From: Planococcus kocurii
GTDB lineage: Bacteria > Bacillota > Bacilli > Bacillales_A > Planococcaceae
Direction: 5' to 3'
Length of the DNA: 64,000 bases
NCBI RefSeq assembly: GCF_001465835.2
Contig: NZ_CP013661.2
Span: 2,658,501 to 2,722,500 of the forward strand
In this document: positions 1 through 9,648 of the stretch, in pieces
Layout: every line of letters starts with the position of its first letter
Numbering within the stretch: position 1 is the stretch's first letter
Notes under the pieces: model-generated
The model's database searches: none
Told to the model about the DNA's origin: nothing
What the model saw: only the letters and a program-made list of their open reading frames with translations
Position numbers and translations under genes: made by a program

Positions 1-1
1 G

Positions 2-442
2 TTAAACTTAGTTGGTGGAATTCAAAACGAAAGTGAATTTCAAGAAGTACAACGCTATATTGCGACAAATGAGATGGAGCAGCATATTCAATACCATGGT
101 CTCAAGCAAGGAGAAGAGAAAAAACGCTTTTTCCTAGAATCAGATATGATGGCTCTGCCAACTAAATACAAAGTAGAAGGTCAGCCGATGTCCATTATCG
201 AAGGGATGGCCGCTGGATTGCCGATTATTTCTTCAGACCGGGGAATCATCGCAGAATTGATCAAAGACTGCGGAGTTGTCGTTGAACCGACAGTTGAAGG
301 CGTCAAAACTGCGATCAAAGCTTTGGTATCTGATGATGCAGAACGTATGCGCCTTGGGAGGGTGAGCCGAGAAACATTTGAAGAATTTTATACGGAAGAC
401 AAATACACTGATTCTGTAGTTGCCATTTTTGACAAACTTTAA
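2..442 (+). CDS. Glycosyltransferase family 4, C-terminal part (truncated by window edge)
   Basis: The open frame is already running at base 2, so the N-terminal half lies outside the window. The visible part is the C-terminal nucleotide-sugar binding lobe of a GT-B glycosyltransferase: it has an E-x7-E motif (EGQPMSIIE) followed by GMAAGLPIISSDRG, the usual donor-binding loop of family 4 enzymes. It probably adds a sugar to a lipid-linked repeat unit at the cytoplasmic membrane. The next glycosyltransferase starts about 50 bases downstream on the same strand, which suggests one transcript. Donor and acceptor cannot be told from this fragment. Confidence 0.85.
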   Translation, partial: LNLVGGIQNESEFQEVQRYIATNEMEQHIQYHGLKQGEEKKRFFLESDMMALPTKYKVEGQPMSIIEGMAAGLPIISSDRGIIAELIKDCGVVVEPTVEGVKTAIKALVSDDAERMRLGRVSRETFEEFYTEDKYTDSVVAIFDKL

Positions 443-489
443 ATGGAGACGGCTTTTTTTTGCATGCTCTCTGGAAAAGGAAGTGCCAT

Positions 490-1797
490 ATGCTACGTAA
501 AAAGAAAATTACTTTTGTAATTAATTATTTTTATCCGGAATTAGCTGCGACCAGTCAGTTGATGACAGAGCTGACTGGGTATCTTCAAAAAGATTTTACG
601 ATTACGGTAATTGCAGCGCAGCCAGGGTATGCCGGCGAAAATCATCAAAGCAAAAAACTCTTTGAAGAAGGATATGTAGAATCGATTAAAGTAGTTCGCA
701 TTAAACTACCCGAGGTGAATAAAAACTCGAAAGTTAGTCGATTAAAGTATATTTCTTCTTACTTTTTCTTAGCCAATATTGCTTTATTGAAAGAAAAAGG
801 AACCGATGTCATCTTCACGATTTCTCAGCCCCCTGTATTAGGTGGATTGATCGGCACTATTGGTAAGTTGTTGAAACGTTCGAAGCATGTTTATAGTATT
901 CATGACTTTAATCCCGAACAAGCTCAGGCAGTAGCCTATACTAACAATCAGTCCGTTTTTAAAATCGCGAAAATAATCGATAAACTAAATTGCAGTTACG
1001 CAGACCAAGTGCTGGTCGTCGGTGAGGACATGGCGGAAACCTTGAGAGGCCGTTTTGAAGATGAGACAGTGCCAAATTATACCGTTATTAGCAATTGGAC
1101 AGATGAAGATGCTATTGTGCCAATTGAAAAAAGCGAGCCTGCGATACGTGGATTTTTGGAGACGCATGGCTTAAAGGACAAGTTTATTGTCATGTACTCA
1201 GGAAATCTAGGGCTCTACTACGACCTAGAGAACTTGATTCAAGTGGCGGACAAATTTAGGGAGCAGCCTGATATTGTCTTCTTATTTATCGGAGAAGGCG
1301 CTGTAAAAGAGCGGATTCAACGATATGTAACTGAAAAAAATCTAGAAAACGTGAAGTTTTTGCCTTATCAACCGAAAGAATTTCTCAAGTATTCATTGAA
1401 TTCGGCGGATGTTCATTTAGTTGTCAATCAAAAAGGCATTAAAGGTGTTTCTGTGCCAAGTAAAATTTATGGGGTTATGGCAGCAGGAAAGCCAGTTCTC
1501 GGTGTTTTGGAACAAGGAAGCGAAGTGCAACGTTTGATTTTTGAAAGTGGAGCAGGAGTGGTCATTGAACCGCAAAATTATGAGGGTGTTATTCACGCTA
1601 TTCATTATTTGCATAGCTTAGATCCAAGGGAACTAAAAGCGATGGGCTTAAAAGGTCGTGCTTATCTTGAGGAAAATTTAACGAGAGCTACCTCTATCAA
1701 CAAATATCGTCAAGTACTCCAGGCAGTGGCAGACAACTCACCGCTTGAACATTCTTTTCAACCAAAACAATATAAAGAAGTTGTCCACAAAAAATAA
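490..1797 (+). CDS. Glycosyltransferase family 4 (WbuB-like)
   Basis: A 435-residue GT-B enzyme. The N-terminal lobe begins with TFVINYFYPELAATSQL and carries ISQPPVLGG and YSIHDFNPEQA, typical of WbuB-like fucosamine/aminosugar transferases. The C-terminal lobe has the donor-binding loop SKIYGVMAAGKPVLGV. I chose ATG 490 because GGAAAAGGAAG lies directly upstream; an in-frame ATG at 460 has no good ribosome site. It is the last gene before a strong terminator, so it closes the transcript that enters from the left. Role: assembly of the exopolysaccharide repeat unit. The exact sugar is not known. Confidence 0.85.
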   Translation: MLRKKKITFVINYFYPELAATSQLMTELTGYLQKDFTITVIAAQPGYAGENHQSKKLFEEGYVESIKVVRIKLPEVNKNSKVSRLKYISSYFFLANIALLKEKGTDVIFTISQPPVLGGLIGTIGKLLKRSKHVYSIHDFNPEQAQAVAYTNNQSVFKIAKIIDKLNCSYADQVLVVGEDMAETLRGRFEDETVPNYTVISNWTDEDAIVPIEKSEPAIRGFLETHGLKDKFIVMYSGNLGLYYDLENLIQVADKFREQPDIVFLFIGEGAVKERIQRYVTEKNLENVKFLPYQPKEFLKYSLNSADVHLVVNQKGIKGVSVPSKIYGVMAAGKPVLGVLEQGSEVQRLIFESGAGVVIEPQNYEGVIHAIHYLHSLDPRELKAMGLKGRAYLEENLTRATSINKYRQVLQAVADNSPLEHSFQPKQYKEVVHKK

Positions 1798-1809
1798 TTA
1801 CAGTTTTAA

Positions 1810-1855
1810 AAAACCACTTCTGAGAAATCAAATGATTTCTCAGAAGTGGTTTTTT
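1810..1855 (+). terminator. Rho-independent terminator
   Basis: AACCACTTCTGAGAAATC pairs with GATTTCTCAGAAGTGGTT around an AAAT loop and is followed by a T run. It ends the glycosyltransferase transcript and separates it from manC. Confidence 0.9.
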
Positions 1856-2044
1856 AATGTGGATTTTTGATAAGCAAACAAGTAAATTGCAAACACGTGA
1901 TGTCTAGATAACTAACAAACTAAAAAATGCCTTTAATTTCTAAAAAAAAGAATAATAAAACAACTTAGAAAGCTTGATTTAATAGCATTCGGGATATTAA
2001 ATAGGTAAATATATCTGATATTTCTAATTTATTAGAAAATTACA

Positions 2045-2073
2045 TTGAAATATTAGGTATTTATATATATAAT
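2045..2073 (+). promoter_or_regulatory. Sigma-A promoter for the manC-to-BY-kinase transcript
   Basis: TTGAAA, 17 bases, TATAAT. It lies in the 374-base gene-free stretch 1860-2233, which is very AT-rich and otherwise shows no gene. About 160 bases of untranslated leader separate it from manC. Confidence 0.65.
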
Positions 2074-2233
2074 AGGGTCATGCCTTACTAGAAAGATTGA
2101 AAATAGTGGTTACTTAGTTTTGCTTTAGGATAAAAATTACCTATGTAATTTTTATGAGTTCATTATTTTAGTTGTTAAATAAGTATAAAGGACTATTTTT
2201 TATGGAGTTGGATAGAGAGAAGGAGGACTTACT

Positions 2234-3619
2234 ATGAGATTAGTTTTGTTATCAGGAGGATCAGGAAAACGCTTGTGGCCGCTTTCTAATGATGCACGGT
2301 CAAAGCAGTTTCTTAAAGTATTGAGTGATGAAGATGGCAATAAAGTTTCTATGGTTCAGCGGGTTTGGAAACAAATCGAGCAAACAGGAATGGCTGAAAA
2401 CTCCATTATCGCTACGAGTAGCTCACAAATAGATATGATCAAAACACAATTGGGGCAAGAGGTTCATGTCGTTACTGAACCAGAGAGAAGAGATACATTT
2501 CCAGCAATCGCTCTTGCAGCTGTTTATCTCTATTCTGTCCAGAAGTGCGGATTGGATGAAGTGGTAGGAATGCTGCCAGTGGATCCTTATGTTGAGAATC
2601 GATTTTTTAATCGTGTTCAGGATCTGGAAAAAGCATTGCTTGAGTCTGGTGCAGATTTAGCATTAATGGGAGTGAAACCAACGTACCCTTCTGCAAAATA
2701 CGGTTACATTATCCCAAAAAATCAAGAAGATAATTCCTATTTGACAGTAGATTACTTTAAAGAAAAGCCAACTGAGCAGCAAGCGGAAGAGTTAATCGAA
2801 CAACATGCTTTATGGAATTGTGGAGTATTCGCCTTTAAATTGGGCTATATCATAGAGCTGTTAAAAGAAAGAGGAATGCCAATCGAGTACGCTCAACTGC
2901 TGAGAAACTATCACCGTCTTCCAAAAAACAGCTTTGACTATGAAGTTGTTGAACGTACAGCTCATATTGTGTCGCTGCCCTATGATGGGTATTGGAAGGA
3001 TTTGGGTACTTGGAATACGTTGACAGATGAAATGGCAGTCCAAATAACAGGCAAAGGAGTTATTGGCAAAGGAGTAGAAAATTCTCATATTGTCAATGAA
3101 CTTGACATCCCAATCACTTTGCTTGGATTAAGTAACGTTGTTGTAGCAGCAAGTCCAGATGGGATTTTGGTGACAGATAAAGACGCTAGTACGAAAGTAA
3201 AAGAATATGTAGAAGGCTTTAACAGCCGTCCGATGTACGAAGAGCGACGGTGGGGGTGGTACCGTGTATTGGAATATACGCGGTATGCAGAAGGTAATGA
3301 AGTATTGATCAAGCGGCTGGGCATAAATGCAGGGAAAAATCTTAGCTATCAAATGCATTATAAACGCAGTGAAGTGTGGACCATTGTTAAAGGAGAAGGG
3401 ATTTTTGTTTTTAATGATCAATTAAGCCATGTCAGAACGGGCGATGTCATTCACATTCCTTTAGGTGCTAAGCATACATTAAAGGCCACAACCAATATGG
3501 AAATTATCGAAGTTCAAACTGGTAGTGAACTGATTGAAGAAGACATTTTCCGTACTTCGCATGAATGGGAAGAAATTGAAGAAATTTGCAAAGAGAAGTT
3601 AATCGCTCGCTATGGATAA
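2234..3619 (+). CDS. manC: Mannose-1-phosphate guanylyltransferase, with C-terminal cupin domain
   Basis: This 461-residue protein makes GDP-mannose from mannose-1-phosphate and GTP. The N-terminal nucleotidyltransferase domain has the signature LSGGSGKRLWPLS, then SAKYGYI, YFKEKP and WNCGVFAFK. The C-terminal ~110 residues form a cupin of the type II phosphomannose isomerase kind (SYQMHYKRSEVWTIVKGEG, HIPLGAKHTLKA), so it may be bifunctional. AGAAGGAGG lies just before the ATG. A class I isomerase gene follows immediately. Both fit GDP-sugar supply for the surrounding polysaccharide genes. Confidence 0.9.
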   Translation: MRLVLLSGGSGKRLWPLSNDARSKQFLKVLSDEDGNKVSMVQRVWKQIEQTGMAENSIIATSSSQIDMIKTQLGQEVHVVTEPERRDTFPAIALAAVYLYSVQKCGLDEVVGMLPVDPYVENRFFNRVQDLEKALLESGADLALMGVKPTYPSAKYGYIIPKNQEDNSYLTVDYFKEKPTEQQAEELIEQHALWNCGVFAFKLGYIIELLKERGMPIEYAQLLRNYHRLPKNSFDYEVVERTAHIVSLPYDGYWKDLGTWNTLTDEMAVQITGKGVIGKGVENSHIVNELDIPITLLGLSNVVVAASPDGILVTDKDASTKVKEYVEGFNSRPMYEERRWGWYRVLEYTRYAEGNEVLIKRLGINAGKNLSYQMHYKRSEVWTIVKGEGIFVFNDQLSHVRTGDVIHIPLGAKHTLKATTNMEIIEVQTGSELIEEDIFRTSHEWEEIEEICKEKLIARYG

Positions 3620-3676
3620 TGTAAGAAAATTTTTAAGTATAAGTGACTTGCTATTTCCATGATGGGAGGAGATCTC

Positions 3677-4630
3677 ATGTATAAGGAACCGGTTTTTTTA
3701 AAACCGATTTTTCAAGAAAGAATTTGGGGTGGAGGCAAACTGCAGGAATTGTTTAATTACGATATTCCTTCGCAGACGACAGGAGAAGCATGGGTCATAT
3801 CTGCTCATGAAAATGGACCGTCTATTGTCATGAATGGTGAACTGCAAGGAATGAGCCTATCGGAAGTATGGTGGAATTACCCACAGTTATTCGGTTCAAG
3901 AGTCACCGATAGTGAGTTTCCGTTACTCGTAAAAATTCTCGATGCAAATGACCAGTTGTCTGTCCAGGTACATCCCAATGATCAATACGCTAAAGAGCTT
4001 GTTGACAAGCCTAGTGGAAAAACAGAATGTTGGTATATTTTGGATTGTGAAGAAGATGCCGAAATTATTATTGGGCATCAAGCGCAATCGAGAGAAGAGT
4101 TTCAGCGGCTAATGATCAAAGGAGAATGGGGAAAGTTGTTTCAAAGTCTCAAAGTGAAAAAAGGAGATTTTGTGTATGTTCCGAGTGGGACGCTGCATTC
4201 GATTGGTAAAGGCATTGTGATTTTGGAGACACAACAAAGTTCTGATATTACATTTCGTCTCTATGATTATGACCGTATCGATCAACAAGGAAAAAAACGG
4301 GAATTACATTTGGAACAAGCATTGGCTGTGATGACTTGTCCACATAGGCAAGTCATACAAGACAATTTAAAAGAACAACTAACAGATCTAGAGTCTACTC
4401 GCTTAATTGAAGGAGAATTCTTTACGGTTTATCATTGGAAGCTTGGTGGAAAGGTCGAAGTCCCATTAACGACTCGTTTTCTACTAGTCAGTGTTATCAA
4501 TGGTACAGGTCAAATTGTAACTGAGGAAAGTGTTTCCACAGTAAAAAAAGGTGATAACTTTATTGTGCCAGCGACTATCGGTAATTATTTTATTGATGGA
4601 AATCTAGAGATGATCGTATCTCATACTTAA
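3677..4630 (+). CDS. manA: Mannose-6-phosphate isomerase, class I
   Basis: A 317-residue zinc-dependent isomerase that interconverts fructose-6-P and mannose-6-P and so feeds ManC upstream. Zinc-ligand motifs are visible: QVHPNDQYA, KTECWYIL and PSGTLHSIGKG, in a double cupin fold. ATG 3677 is chosen because GGGAGGA ends 6 bases before it; an in-frame ATG at 3659 lacks a site. Length is normal for the short Bacillus-type ManA/Pmi. It sits 57 bases after manC in one transcript. Confidence 0.92.
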   Translation: MYKEPVFLKPIFQERIWGGGKLQELFNYDIPSQTTGEAWVISAHENGPSIVMNGELQGMSLSEVWWNYPQLFGSRVTDSEFPLLVKILDANDQLSVQVHPNDQYAKELVDKPSGKTECWYILDCEEDAEIIIGHQAQSREEFQRLMIKGEWGKLFQSLKVKKGDFVYVPSGTLHSIGKGIVILETQQSSDITFRLYDYDRIDQQGKKRELHLEQALAVMTCPHRQVIQDNLKEQLTDLESTRLIEGEFFTVYHWKLGGKVEVPLTTRFLLVSVINGTGQIVTEESVSTVKKGDNFIVPATIGNYFIDGNLEMIVSHT

Positions 4631-4886
4631 ACACAATTGCAATTATCTTAATATTTAAAAGTAACTGAAAATAATTTGCGCTTTACAAGAACTTTTGCTG
4701 ATTATCGCAAACTGTTCAAGTCTTGCGAGTTAAATTTTTCAAACTACAATTCAGGAATTATCGATGATGAACGAGGCACTGGTCAGCGCTACACGCAAAA
4801 GAACCTGTTTTTTGATAACAGTAAGGTTCGCGTCGAGTAGAAAAAAGAAATCGATGTCCTGAAAAATCGAAAGGCGGGTGAATACT
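4631..4886. other. Intergenic 256 bases before galU
   Basis: No convincing gene, terminator or promoter was found. A 32-codon frame beginning at 4764 has no ribosome site. The spacer may be leader RNA, but I see no recognised riboswitch. Confidence 0.4.
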
Positions 4887-5777
4887 ATGACAAAAAAAGT
4901 GACAAAGGCAATTATTCCAGCAGCAGGTCTTGGTACTCGATTTCTTCCAGTAACGAAAGCGATGCCAAAAGAAATGCTGCCAATCGTAGACAAGCCAACT
5001 ATTCAATATATTGTCGAAGAAGCGATTGCATCAGGAATTGAAGACATCATTATTGTTACGGGTAAAGGAAAGCGTGCCATTGAAGATCATTTTGATAAAA
5101 ATTTTGAACTCGAAGATAATTTGTTTAAAAAAGGTAAATTTGAACTTCTTGAAAAAGTTCAACATACCTCAAATGTAGAAATTCATTACATTCGTCAAAA
5201 AGAACCAAAAGGTCTTGGACATGCGGTTTGGAGTGCGCGTAAGTTTATTGGAAATGAACCTTTTGCGGTGCTGTTGGGGGACGACATTGTAAAAGCTGAA
5301 AAACCATGCTTAAAGCAGTTAATTGATCAGTACGATAAAATGCAATCATCTATTATTGGGGTCCAGCAAGTTCCGGAACATGAAACGCATCGATATGGAA
5401 TCATTGATCCAAGTGGAATCGATGGACGCTGCTACGAGGTTAGCAATTTTGTGGAAAAGCCAACTTTGGGAACTGCCCCTTCAAACTTGGCGATTATGGG
5501 ACGCTACATTCTTGAACCTGAAATTTTTGATTTTCTTGGTACACAAAGTGCTGGAGCCGGTGGAGAAATTCAATTAACCGATGCTATCCAAAAACTTAAC
5601 GAAGTGCAGAATGTCTACGCTTACGACTTTGAAGGCAAGCGCTATGATGTGGGTGAAATGCTCGGCTTTTTGCGGACAACCATTGAATTCGCTTTAGATA
5701 GCCCCGAATTTGGAAAAGACGTAGAAAACATTATTAAAGAATTAATGGCCGGAAAATCAGCTGCACCACTACTTTAG
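4887..5777 (+). CDS. galU: UTP-glucose-1-phosphate uridylyltransferase
   Basis: A 296-residue enzyme forming UDP-glucose from glucose-1-phosphate and UTP. The signature [20 protein letters not shown], then [15 protein letters not shown] and NFVEKP are all intact. ATG 4887 follows an AAAGGCGGG site at normal distance; a GTG at 4878 is in frame but overlaps that site. The product is the substrate of the dehydrogenase encoded 15 bases downstream, so galU-ugd form a UDP-glucuronate supply pair. Confidence 0.94.
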   Translation: MTKKVTKAIIPAAGLGTRFLPVTKAMPKEMLPIVDKPTIQYIVEEAIASGIEDIIIVTGKGKRAIEDHFDKNFELEDNLFKKGKFELLEKVQHTSNVEIHYIRQKEPKGLGHAVWSARKFIGNEPFAVLLGDDIVKAEKPCLKQLIDQYDKMQSSIIGVQQVPEHETHRYGIIDPSGIDGRCYEVSNFVEKPTLGTAPSNLAIMGRYILEPEIFDFLGTQSAGAGGEIQLTDAIQKLNEVQNVYAYDFEGKRYDVGEMLGFLRTTIEFALDSPEFGKDVENIIKELMAGKSAAPLL

Positions 5778-5792
5778 TTCGGGGGGAACGGT

Positions 5793-7118
5793 ATGAAAAT
5801 AGCTGTCATAGGAACGGGATACGTCGGGCTGGTAACCGGCGTAAGTTTAGCTGAAATTGGTCATCGAGTTAGCTGTATAGATGTCAACGAAGAGAAGGTT
5901 GCAAAAATGCAACAAGGGATATCACCTATCTATGAACCGGGACTTAGTGAATTAATGACAAAAAATATCAATGAACGGCGGTTGAGTTTTACTAGCAACC
6001 ATCGCGAAGGGATCGAGCAAGCGGATGTGATTTACATTGCTGTTGGAACTCCTGAAAAAAGTGATGGCTCTGCTGACTTATCCTTTGTGGTTCAGGCGGC
6101 GCACAATATTGTTGACTGTATCAATCACAATGTCATCGTCGTCATTAAAAGCACGGTGCCAGTCGGGACAAATGACATGATTAGTGAAATCATGCAATGT
6201 CATTTGACCAGTGATATAGAGGTCGAGGTCGTTTCGAATCCTGAATTCTTAAAAGAAGGATCGGCCATTTATGACTCATTTCACGGAGACCGCATTGTTA
6301 TTGGCGCAAACAGTGAACGCGCAGCTAGCCTAATTGAGCAGATCAATCAGCCGTTCCAGGTACCTGTTTTTAAAACCGATATAAAAAGTGCTGAAATGAT
6401 CAAATATGCGTCCAATGCATTTTTAGCAACTAAAATCAGTTTTATCAATGAAATCTCTAATATTTGCGAATTATTAGGGGCAGATATCGAAAATGTATCA
6501 AACGGTATGGGGATGGATCAACGAATTGGGAGTCAGTTTCTAAAAGCTGGAATTGGTTACGGAGGATCCTGTTTCCCGAAAGATACAAAAGCATTAATTC
6601 AAATCGCGGGAAATGTCGAGTATGAATTCGAGTTGCTAAAAGGCGTAGTTAATGTCAACAAAAAACAGCAGGGAATCTTGATTGGAAAGTTAAATGACTG
6701 CCTTCCGAATATCCTGGGTAAAAAAATTGCCGTATTGGGACTGGCCTTTAAACCAAATACAGACGATTTACGAGAATCAGCTTCGATTCTTGTGACGACA
6801 GAATTAATCAAGCAAGGTGCAGAAGTTGTGGCATACGATCCTATCGCAATGACTAATGCGAAATCCATTTTAGATCCGCTCGTTCAATATGCGGTATCAA
6901 TTGAAGAAGCTATTGAAAATAGTGATGCCGCATTAATATTGACGGATTGGGATGAATTTAAAAATGTAGATTTAGCAGTATTCAAAAAGATGAAAAAGCC
7001 ACTCGTTATTGACGGAAGAAATTGTTTCTCTGTAAAGGAAATGGAGAGAAACGGGATTGACTATTATTCAATTGGTAGATCTGTTCCAGCAAAAATAGCT
7101 GAAGTGGCGTCCATCTGA
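5793..7118 (+). CDS. ugd: UDP-glucose 6-dehydrogenase
   Basis: A 441-residue NAD-dependent enzyme oxidising UDP-glucose to UDP-glucuronate. The N-terminal Rossmann motif is GTGYVGLVTGVSLAE; the catalytic segment GYGGSCFPKDTKAL keeps the nucleophile Cys260, and the catalytic Lys is in the SAEMIKYASNAF segment. GGGGGGAACGGT precedes the ATG. TuaD/Ugd family length is normal. It contrasts with the catalytically degenerate dehydrogenase at 50356. It acts in acidic exopolysaccharide or teichuronic acid precursor synthesis. Confidence 0.94.
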   Translation: MKIAVIGTGYVGLVTGVSLAEIGHRVSCIDVNEEKVAKMQQGISPIYEPGLSELMTKNINERRLSFTSNHREGIEQADVIYIAVGTPEKSDGSADLSFVVQAAHNIVDCINHNVIVVIKSTVPVGTNDMISEIMQCHLTSDIEVEVVSNPEFLKEGSAIYDSFHGDRIVIGANSERAASLIEQINQPFQVPVFKTDIKSAEMIKYASNAFLATKISFINEISNICELLGADIENVSNGMGMDQRIGSQFLKAGIGYGGSCFPKDTKALIQIAGNVEYEFELLKGVVNVNKKQQGILIGKLNDCLPNILGKKIAVLGLAFKPNTDDLRESASILVTTELIKQGAEVVAYDPIAMTNAKSILDPLVQYAVSIEEAIENSDAALILTDWDEFKNVDLAVFKKMKKPLVIDGRNCFSVKEMERNGIDYYSIGRSVPAKIAEVASI

Positions 7119-7155
7119 ATAATAACGAGAATTTATAATGAAAGTGGTGATTCAA

Positions 7156-7851
7156 ATGTCAGTGTCCGCACCTGAAAAAGAAAAAATAGATCTAAATATA
7201 AGGTATAGCGAAACGGTATTTGAAAGCGTAAAAACAAATACGAGCAATGGTTATTTGTACACGAAGCGCTTTCTTGATATTGTCGGTTCGCTAGTGGGGC
7301 TGATTATGTTGATGCCTTTGTTTCTACTTATCGGTCTGCTGATTAAAATGGAAGATCCCCAAGGTCCTGTATTTTTCAAGCAGAAAAGAGTAGGGAAGCA
7401 TGGTGGAACCTTTGATATGTACAAATTTCGATCAATGGTCTGCAATGCAGAAGACTTAAAAGCTTCTTTGCAGCAGCAAAATGAAGCTTCAGGGCCTGTA
7501 TTTAAAATCAAGAGCGACCCACGAATTACTAAAATCGGGAAATTCATTAGAAAAACGAGTATTGATGAATTGCCTCAACTAGTTAACGTACTCAATGGCG
7601 ATATGACGGTTGTCGGTCCAAGACCCGCGTTACCAGATGAAGTGGCACAATACACAAATTATGAAAAGCAACGCATAAGCGTAACTCCAGGATTGACTTG
7701 TTTTTGGCAAGTTAACGGGAGGAGTAATATTAGTTTTCAGGAGTGGGTTGAAATGGATTTGGAATATATTCGCACTCGAAATACAACGATGGATATCAAA
7801 CTGATTTTTAAAACTATTTTGGTGCTATTCGGCTCGAAAGATGCGTATTGA
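7156..7851 (+). CDS. Initiating sugar (polyprenyl-phosphate glycosyl-1-phosphate) transferase
   Basis: A 231-residue bacterial sugar transferase (PF02397 type) that loads the first sugar phosphate onto undecaprenyl phosphate. One membrane helix lies near residues 35-57 (after KRFLDIVGSLVGL), followed by KQKRVGKHGG, MYKFRSM, SIDELPQL and VGPRPALP, the catalytic core. It lacks the multi-helix N-terminal domain of WbaP/EpsE-long types and resembles TuaA/EpsL. ATG 7156 has AAAGTGGTGA before it; ATG 7138 does not. It is placed after the precursor genes and before the Wzz/kinase pair. Confidence 0.9.
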   Translation: MSVSAPEKEKIDLNIRYSETVFESVKTNTSNGYLYTKRFLDIVGSLVGLIMLMPLFLLIGLLIKMEDPQGPVFFKQKRVGKHGGTFDMYKFRSMVCNAEDLKASLQQQNEASGPVFKIKSDPRITKIGKFIRKTSIDELPQLVNVLNGDMTVVGPRPALPDEVAQYTNYEKQRISVTPGLTCFWQVNGRSNISFQEWVEMDLEYIRTRNTTMDIKLIFKTILVLFGSKDAY

Positions 7852-7960
7852 TACATGAACTCACGCTTCAAACGAATTCCTTAGTTGAATTAGAGACAAC
7901 CGACGCATGGAATCTACATAAGGTCCTTGCAGAAGAAGATAAGCGATACATCTTAACTCG

Positions 7961-7988
7961 GGGACATCAATAATTGAGTTGATGTCCC
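7961..7988 (+). other. RNA hairpin between sugar transferase and Wzz genes
   Basis: GGGACATCAA pairs perfectly with TTGATGTCCC across an 8-base loop, without a following T run. It lies in a 233-base spacer inside the cluster. It could be an RNA-processing or antitermination structure; nothing proves either. Confidence 0.4.
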
Positions 7989-8084
7989 ATAGCTGGGTCT
8001 ACACGAAAAGGGTTGAGGAAGTGAATATTGGAGCGGTACCATCTTTACGCTTCCCTATTTCTAAATGAAAGGAGGTTTGGCGAA

Positions 8085-8810
8085 ATGATAGAAACGATCA
8101 GCTTGCGTGAAATTTATGGGATATTAAAAAATAGAATTCGCTTGATTTTGACTGTCACAATCGTAGCTATGATTATCACGGCATTGGTATCGTATTATTT
8201 AGTTACACCCATCTATCAAACATCTACTCAGTTGCTTATTAGTCAACAGCGCGGTGAAGTAGTAGTAGATAGTCAAAGCATCGAAGCCGATCTGCAATTG
8301 GTCGCTACATACAGTGAAATTATTAAGAGTCCGGTGATACTCGAGCAAGTGATTAGTCAATTGGGATTAGAAATGTCATACGAAGAGTTACAAGGAAAAG
8401 TGAATGTAGAAATCGCGGAAAGTTCGCAGCTGCTCAATATAAAGGTGATGGATGCAGATCCTGCTGTAGCTGTCGGTATCGCAAATAAAACTGCTGAAAT
8501 TTTTGAAGCTGAAATTATCGAACTAATGAATGTCGATAATGTTTCGATTTTATCACCGGCCGTAGTCACAGAAAGTCAGGCACCCGTATCGCCAAATCCT
8601 CCATTAAACATATTGCTTAGCGCAATTGTCGGACTTCTAATTGGTATGGCCATGGCCATGATCTTACGCTATTTGGATACGACACTCAGAAGTGAAGAAG
8701 ATGTTCAGAACGTGTTAGGAATACCGGTCCTCGGCGCAATTTCACCGATGAATGAAGAAGAGGACATCCCGGCTAATGAGCCGATTGCCTTTAAGCGTAG
8801 GGAGGCATAA
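8085..8810 (+). CDS. Wzz/YveK-type polysaccharide co-polymerase (BY-kinase activator)
   Basis: This 241-residue protein has a membrane helix near residues 20-41, an extracytoplasmic Wzz domain, and a second helix near residue 185 preceded by the proline-rich SPAVVTESQAPVSPNPPLN. This is the CapA/YveK/EpsA layout, which controls chain length and activates the partner kinase through its cytoplasmic tail. ATG 8085 is chosen because AAAGGAGG ends 9 bases before it. The kinase gene starts 2 bases after its stop. A paralogous pair is at 47214-48639. Confidence 0.9.
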   Translation: MIETISLREIYGILKNRIRLILTVTIVAMIITALVSYYLVTPIYQTSTQLLISQQRGEVVVDSQSIEADLQLVATYSEIIKSPVILEQVISQLGLEMSYEELQGKVNVEIAESSQLLNIKVMDADPAVAVGIANKTAEIFEAEIIELMNVDNVSILSPAVVTESQAPVSPNPPLNILLSAIVGLLIGMAMAMILRYLDTTLRSEEDVQNVLGIPVLGAISPMNEEEDIPANEPIAFKRREA

Positions 8811-8812
8811 AA

Positions 8813-9517
8813 ATGGTCGGACAACAGAAGAAACCAGAAGTGAAAAACAGAAAATTGATTACCTTCACTAATCCCAAATCACGCGTGTCAGAGCAGTTTA
8901 GAACATTGCGAACGAATATTCATTTTACTTCTCCTGATGGAGATATCCGTTCGTTGGTCGTCACATCGGCTTCTCATTCGGAAGGAAAGTCGACTACGGC
9001 TTCGAATTTAGCGATTGTTTTTGCTCAAGAAGGCAAGCGTGTTTTATTCATCGATGCTGATATGAGAAAACCGACTATGCACCATACATTTAATATTGCC
9101 AATACAAGAGGGCTTTCAACGGTATTGAGTCGTCAAATCGCATTGAAAATGGCAATTCAGCCTGCTGAAATCAAAAACCTAGACCTTTTGCCATCTGGTC
9201 CAATTCCACCGAATCCTGCAGAATTGCTGAGTTCGAATCATATGGATTTTCTTCTTGAACACGCCTTAGACACCTACGATTTACTAATCTTTGATACACC
9301 GCCCGTATTATCTGTCACAGATAGTGTGATTTTAGCGAATAAATGCGAAGGTACAATTTTAGTGGTGAACTCAGGAAAGACCGAAAAGGCCTATGCGCTT
9401 AAAGCAAAAGAAGCCATTACTACTGCGACAAAAGCTCGCTTGCTCGGTGCCGTGCTGAATAATGTCAAAGTTCAACAGGAAAGTGATTATGGGCAGTATT
9501 ACGGAGTTGAAAGATAG
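8813..9517 (+). CDS. BY-kinase (CpsD/CapB tyrosine kinase)
   Basis: A 234-residue bacterial tyrosine kinase. Walker A is SHSEGKSTTASNLA, Walker A' is FIDADMRKPTMH and Walker B is LIFDTPPVLSVTDS. The C-terminus holds a small tyrosine cluster (DYGQYYGVER), the usual autophosphorylation site. The upstream Wzz-type protein is its membrane activator. It regulates polymer length and probably Ugd activity, as known for B. subtilis YwqD-TuaD. Confidence 0.92.
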   Translation: MVGQQKKPEVKNRKLITFTNPKSRVSEQFRTLRTNIHFTSPDGDIRSLVVTSASHSEGKSTTASNLAIVFAQEGKRVLFIDADMRKPTMHHTFNIANTRGLSTVLSRQIALKMAIQPAEIKNLDLLPSGPIPPNPAELLSSNHMDFLLEHALDTYDLLIFDTPPVLSVTDSVILANKCEGTILVVNSGKTEKAYALKAKEAITTATKARLLGAVLNNVKVQQESDYGQYYGVER

Positions 9518-9608
9518 TAGATTCCGAGTAGTTGAACGGTGAAATTCTATTCTGCTGACTCTGTACCAAGGCACTAAGCTTTAAAAGTAACTTTTCTATA
9601 TATACAGT

Positions 9609-9644
9609 AAAAAAGTTCAATCAGTTATTGATTGAACTTTTTTG
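9609..9644. terminator. Bidirectional terminator
   Basis: AAAAGTTCAATCA pairs with TGATTGAACTTTT around GTTAT, with T runs on both strands. It ends the polysaccharide transcript and the convergent gene pair at 9649-11267. Confidence 0.85.
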
Positions 9645-9648
9645 TATT

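Noticed and set aside
4764..4862. 32-codon frame before galU
   Set aside because: No ribosome site and no similarity that I recognise.
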